This document shows, piece after piece, positions 5,255 through 7,746 of a stretch of 7,746 bases of DNA. This stretch comes from JBDRTU01 sp043823825 (lineage in GTDB: Bacteria > Patescibacteriota > Patescibacteriia > Veblenbacterales > UBA10138): the NCBI GenBank assembly GCA_043823825.1, contig JBDRTU010000011.1:1-7746 (forward strand). The letters are read 5' to 3'. A model generated the notes under the pieces. The model searched no databases. It worked only from the letters and a program-made list of their open reading frames with translations, and was not told where the DNA came from. The position numbers and the translations under genes are program-made. The first letter of the stretch is position 1; each line of letters begins with the position of its first letter.

Positions 5255-7351
5255 ATGAAGAAAATATTATTATGGCTAGGCATTGCTTTTTTTGTGATTC
5301 TTAGCATACCAGCGTTTTCTGCTTTTGAGAGCAGCGTGATAAACGTTTTTGCTCACATTGAGAATTCTTTAGCTGTATCTACTGGGCATTTAAATTTTGG
5401 CAACGTCTTCCCCCAGCAGTATCAGGAAAGAATTTTTTCAGTTAATTTAAGCGAAACATTTTTAAATACCGATACGGTTATTGGCGTTGATTATACTATT
5501 AAACAAAAGCCCAAACCCCGCCCGGCGAGCTATGACGAAGGCGGGCGTTTTATTAACTTTTTTGAAGCGCACCAATACTGCTTAGATAACCAGGGTGATA
5601 ATCCTGCCGGCGCTAATTATGATCCAGATTATTATGATTTTTGCTACCGCACTCTTTGTCCATTTTTATCTAAACTACCCCGTGATATTCCGTCTGAAAG
5701 CGATACAGGAGTATCTAGTTATTTTCAAGGCGACCATTGCTCTGTTCCTGACCCGGAACAAGCCTTTGGCAGTTTATCTAAGCCAGACCAAGATATTACC
5801 GATATTTGGACTATTGATTTAAAAGTGCCGCCGATTGACGGATATGTGGGGCAAGATTGGCCTAATGGTTGTCCAATAATAGAGTTAGAGGATGATATGG
5901 ATTTTGGTTGCGACCTGTGGATTGAAATTACTAATATAGATGAGCAATTAACTTTCTGCGGCGATAATATTACCCAGAGCCCTAATGATGAAGGAACTGG
6001 CGGACCATTAAACGACGGCTTTGAGGATTGCGATGGCACTGACGGCGTTGGACCAAACCAAAGCTGTACAGACCAATGTGTACTGGAAGATTTAACTTAT
6101 TGCGGCGATGGTATTAAACAAACACCTAATGACAATAATGAATTTGAACAGTGCGACGGCACAGACGGCGTAGGCCCTCATCAAACCTGTACTAACCAGT
6201 GTACCTTAGAAAACCTAACTTATTGCGGCGATGGCGCTAAACAAGAACCAAACGATGAAGGAACTGGCGGCCCATTAAACGACGGCTTTGAAGATTGCGA
6301 CGGCACAGACGGCGTTGGACCAAATCAAATTTGTACTGACCAATGTATTTTAGAAGGCCAGACTTATTGCGGCGATGGCATTAAGCAAACGCCTAATGAC
6401 AATAATAAATTTGAACAGTGCGACGGCACTGACGGCGTAGGCCCTCATCAAACCTGCACTAACGAGTGTAACTTAGAAAACCTAACTTATTGCGGCGATG
6501 GTATTAAACAAACACCTAATGATGAAGGCACTGGAGGACCGCTAAATAATGGTGTAGAAGCCTGCGACGGCACAGACGGCGTTGGAGAACACCAAACCTG
6601 CACTAACCAGTGTGTGCTCACAGATTTAACTTATTGCGGCGATGGTATTATGCAAACACCTAATGATGAAGGAACTGGCGGACCACAAAATGACGGCGTA
6701 GAAGAGTGCGATGGAACTGATGGTGTTGGTGGCGGCCAAATTTGTACTGACCAATGTGTGTTAGAAGATATTTCCTGCTTTGCCGAGGCTGATGTAATGC
6801 TGGTGTTGGACCGCTCTGGCAGTATTGATGCTGGCGAGCTTGCCACTTTAAAAAATGCAGCGCTTGACTTTGTAGCTTCATTAGACCCTTCGCCAGATGG
6901 CGCTCATATGGGCCAAGCCAGTTTTTCCACGCGCGGCACTCTGGATTTGCACTTAACTTCGGTTAAGGCCTCTATTGACGCGGCTATTAATGCGCTGGTG
7001 GCTGGCGGGTTAACTAACTTAAAAGAAGGAATTTTCTGGGGCGCTTATGAAATGCGCGACAGTCACATTGAGCATGAACGGCCGGCAGTGCCCGATTATA
7101 TGATTATTATTACTGACGGCAATCCTAACCAACCTACTAATGTGGCTACTGCCCGGGCGCTGGCTATTATTGAAGCCAACAATGCCAAAGCAGCCGGCAT
7201 TACTATATATGTGGTAGGGGTGGGCACTGATCCTGATACAACCCTGTACTTAAAAAATAATATTGCAACCAGCGCTGCTCATTATTTTGACGCGGGCGAC
7301 TTTGATGATCTGTCTCAAATTCTGGCTGATATCAGTTCTAGTTGCGAATAA
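5255..7351 (+). CDS. Secreted VWA-domain protein with six Cys-rich repeats
   Basis: The 698-residue protein starts with a Sec signal peptide (Lys2-Lys3, hydrophobic 4-18, likely cut after Ala-Phe-Ser22). Residues 24-90 look beta-rich with LNFGNVFP (46-53), loosely like camelysin/TasA-type matrix proteins; residues 90-230 hold scattered cysteines and many acidic residues. Residues 235-507 are six tandem repeats, each beginning Cys-Gly-Asp and carrying four cysteines, a variant of the DUF4215/Myxococcus disulfide repeat. The C-terminal VWA domain (about 510-695) has a complete MIDAS: DRSGS (519-523), Thr587 and Asp621 in ITDG, so it should bind a divalent metal and a protein ligand. Cys508 and Cys697 flank the VWA domain and may form a closing disulfide. 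No membrane anchor or sorting signal is at the C terminus. The ribosome binding site is weak (GGAA, 5 nt from ATG). A role in adhesion is inferred from the family only. Confidence 0.93.
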   Translation: MKKILLWLGIAFFVILSIPAFSAFESSVINVFAHIENSLAVSTGHLNFGNVFPQQYQERIFSVNLSETFLNTDTVIGVDYTIKQKPKPRPASYDEGGRFINFFEAHQYCLDNQGDNPAGANYDPDYYDFCYRTLCPFLSKLPRDIPSESDTGVSSYFQGDHCSVPDPEQAFGSLSKPDQDITDIWTIDLKVPPIDGYVGQDWPNGCPIIELEDDMDFGCDLWIEITNIDEQLTFCGDNITQSPNDEGTGGPLNDGFEDCDGTDGVGPNQSCTDQCVLEDLTYCGDGIKQTPNDNNEFEQCDGTDGVGPHQTCTNQCTLENLTYCGDGAKQEPNDEGTGGPLNDGFEDCDGTDGVGPNQICTDQCILEGQTYCGDGIKQTPNDNNKFEQCDGTDGVGPHQTCTNECNLENLTYCGDGIKQTPNDEGTGGPLNNGVEACDGTDGVGEHQTCTNQCVLTDLTYCGDGIMQTPNDEGTGGPQNDGVEECDGTDGVGGGQICTDQCVLEDISCFAEADVMLVLDRSGSIDAGELATLKNAALDFVASLDPSPDGAHMGQASFSTRGTLDLHLTSVKASIDAAINALVAGGLTNLKEGIFWGAYEMRDSHIEHERPAVPDYMIIITDGNPNQPTNVATARALAIIEANNAKAAGITIYVVGVGTDPDTTLYLKNNIATSAAHYFDAGDFDDLSQILADISSSCE
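5957..6775 (+). repeat. Six in-frame tandem repeats, long-short-long-short-long-long
   Basis: Units start at each Cys-Gly-Asp: 5957-6100, 6101-6223, 6224-6367, 6368-6490, 6491-6634 and 6635-6775. Long units are 144 bp (48 residues; the last is one residue shorter before the VWA cysteine). Short units are 123 bp (41 residues) and replace the 14-residue acidic stretch of the long unit with a 7-residue Asp-Asn-Asn stretch. Each keeps GTDGVG and a Cys-Thr-x-x-Cys pair. Units 1-2 and 3-4 are closely similar at the DNA level, so a 267-bp long-short pair was probably duplicated as one block. The acidic, Gly- and Asn-rich loops could bind calcium, but no canonical EF-hand is seen. Confidence 0.92.
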
Positions 7352-7365
7352 CTTTAAAATCTAGC

Positions 7366-7385
7366 AAGTACTTTAAAGTACTTTT
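7366..7385 (+). terminator. Weak palindromic terminator after the VWA gene
   Basis: The perfect 18-bp palindrome AAGTACTTTAAAGTACTT (7366-7383) folds as a 7-bp AU-rich stem with loop UUAA and continues into two more T. It lies 14 nt past the stop. Its low GC content and short T-run suggest partial termination, so some read-through into the next gene is likely. Confidence 0.45.
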
Positions 7386-7395
7386 AGATAAAACA

Positions 7396-7530
7396 CTTTT
7401 CCAAAGGTCGAGTTTAAAACGGAAAAGCGCAAAACGGTAACTTTCCCGATCCCGGAACACGAGGACAGGGAATAATGAGCCCTAGGAGGGCAGGAAACTG
7501 AAGAAGTTTTCCTGAATGGGGCAAGTTACC
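7396..7530 (+). ncRNA. Candidate structured leader RNA of unknown class
   Basis: Five helices can be drawn by eye in 135 nt. P0 pairs 7396-7402 with 7421-7427 (7 bp). P1 pairs GGTAACTT (7436-7443) with AAGTTACC (7523-7530), extended by CCC/GGG (7445-7447, 7519-7521) past one mismatch. Inside P1 are P2 (7450-7453 with 7468-7471, 4 bp, weak), P3 (GCCCT 7479-7483 with AGGGC 7487-7491) and P4 (7492-7499 with 7505-7513, one bulge). This gives a closed multibranch junction with conserved-looking purine-rich joining segments, much more GC-rich than its surroundings. It does not match the signatures I know for TPP, FMN, cobalamin, SAM, c-di-GMP-I, c-di-AMP, fluoride, glycine or guanidine riboswitches. 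A riboswitch, a protein-binding leader or an independent small RNA are all possible. Confidence 0.55.
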
Positions 7531-7537
7531 AGATTAA

Positions 7538-7563
7538 TCTTAAATTAAGAATTTAAGAAAGGA
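7538..7563 (+). promoter_or_regulatory. AU-rich hairpin abutting the ribosome binding site
   Basis: CTTAAATT (7539-7546) pairs with AATTTAAG (7550-7557) around a 3-nt loop, with one more T-A pair (7538, 7558). The Shine-Dalgarno AAAGGA (7558-7563) starts at the foot of the stem, 7 nt before the ATG at 7571. No T-run follows, so it is not a terminator. Its place between the structured leader and the start codon would suit translational control. Confidence 0.45.
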
Positions 7564-7570
7564 ATAAGTT

Positions 7571-7746
7571 ATGAAAAATGTAATGAAAACATTATCATTA
7601 ATAACAGTTTTCTCCTTGGTAGTAGTTGGTATGAGCGCTTCGGTGACTTCGGCTAATGGCAATGTTAACACCTTGCTTAACCGCGATCAGGGCGCAGGCG
7701 CTGCTCCGATTATTAAAGCCAAGTGGGAAATGAATGGTCCTTATGC
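7571..7746 (+). CDS. Secreted protein, N-terminal part (runs off the window)
   Basis: Only 58 full codons are visible and the frame is open to the end of the window. The protein begins with a clear Sec signal peptide: Lys2 and Lys6, hydrophobic stretch from about 8 to 21, and likely cleavage after Thr-Ser-Ala28. The mature part starts Asn-Gly-Asn-Val-Asn and includes an alanine/glycine-rich linker, then Ala-Pro-Ile-Ile-Lys-Ala-Lys-Trp-Glu-Met, a pattern I associate with large Patescibacteria surface proteins, though I cannot name a family. AAAGGA 7 nt upstream supports the ATG at 7571; a second ATG at codon 5 is possible. It lies 219 nt after the VWA gene in the same direction, so both may belong to one cell-surface locus. 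Confidence 0.8.
   Translation, partial: MKNVMKTLSLITVFSLVVVGMSASVTSANGNVNTLLNRDQGAGAAPIIKAKWEMNGPY

Noticed and set aside
5957..6775. Regular repeat spacing considered as a CRISPR array
   Set aside because: Units are in frame, of two lengths, have no variable spacers and encode a coherent Cys-rich protein.
5725..6881. Antisense and alternative-frame ORFs within the VWA gene
   Set aside because: They arise from the repeated sequence of the real gene, and their Pro/Ser-rich translations mirror the repeats.
7498..7504. CTGAAGA resembling the hammerhead ribozyme core CUGANGA
   Set aside because: The required GAAA segment and the third stem with its cleavage site are not present, and the bases fall in and beside helix P4.
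7396..7530. c-di-GMP-I (GEMM) riboswitch
   Set aside because: The characteristic GACGCAAAGCC segment and the receptor for its tetraloop are not found.

Overview
The window is AT-rich and looks like a chromosome segment from an uncultivated bacterium, most likely of the Candidatus Patescibacteria (CPR) type. That assignment is inference. It rests on the small compact genes, the divergent short PurN, a GT4 trehalose-synthase-like enzyme, and above all the secreted VWA protein with cysteine-rich GTDGVG repeats, a style I associate with Patescibacteria surface proteins. All three stop codons terminate apparent genes (TAA for the cold-shock gene and purD, TAG for the glycosyltransferase, TGA for purN). 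The reading is therefore ordinary code 11, not the UGA-glycine code of Gracilibacteria and Absconditabacteria.

Left part (1-1081): a cold-shock-domain gene (403-600, +) follows a long non-coding stretch with two promoter-like sites and a perfect 17-bp hairpin. A strong bidirectional terminator separates it from a convergent 67-residue remnant of a sodium:neurotransmitter-symporter (SNF) transporter (760-963, -), which keeps a good promoter but only the first two membrane helices.

Middle part (1050-4690, all -): in transcription order, a GT4 trehalose-synthase-like glycosyltransferase, a divergent purN and purD. purN and purD form a tight pair (11-nt gap) ending in a clear terminator; they encode the glycinamide ribonucleotide synthesis and formylation steps of purine biosynthesis. 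No U-tract terminator separates the glycosyltransferase from purN, so read-through is possible. The glycosyltransferase has a near-consensus promoter, and its leader contains a 36-bp nested palindrome.

Right part (4691-7746, +): after about 560 non-coding bases with a promoter and a long leader comes a 698-residue secreted protein. It has a signal peptide, a beta-rich N-terminal region, six tandem cysteine-rich repeats in a long-short-long-short-long-long order, and a C-terminal VWA domain with an intact MIDAS. It is followed by a weak palindromic terminator, a candidate structured RNA of about 135 nt with a multibranched fold, a hairpin beside the ribosome binding site, and the start of a second secreted protein that runs off the window.

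The two most promising undescribed elements are the structured leader RNA (7396-7557) and the nested palindrome upstream of the glycosyltransferase (4601-4636). Both come from base pairing read by eye and have not been tested by covariation.
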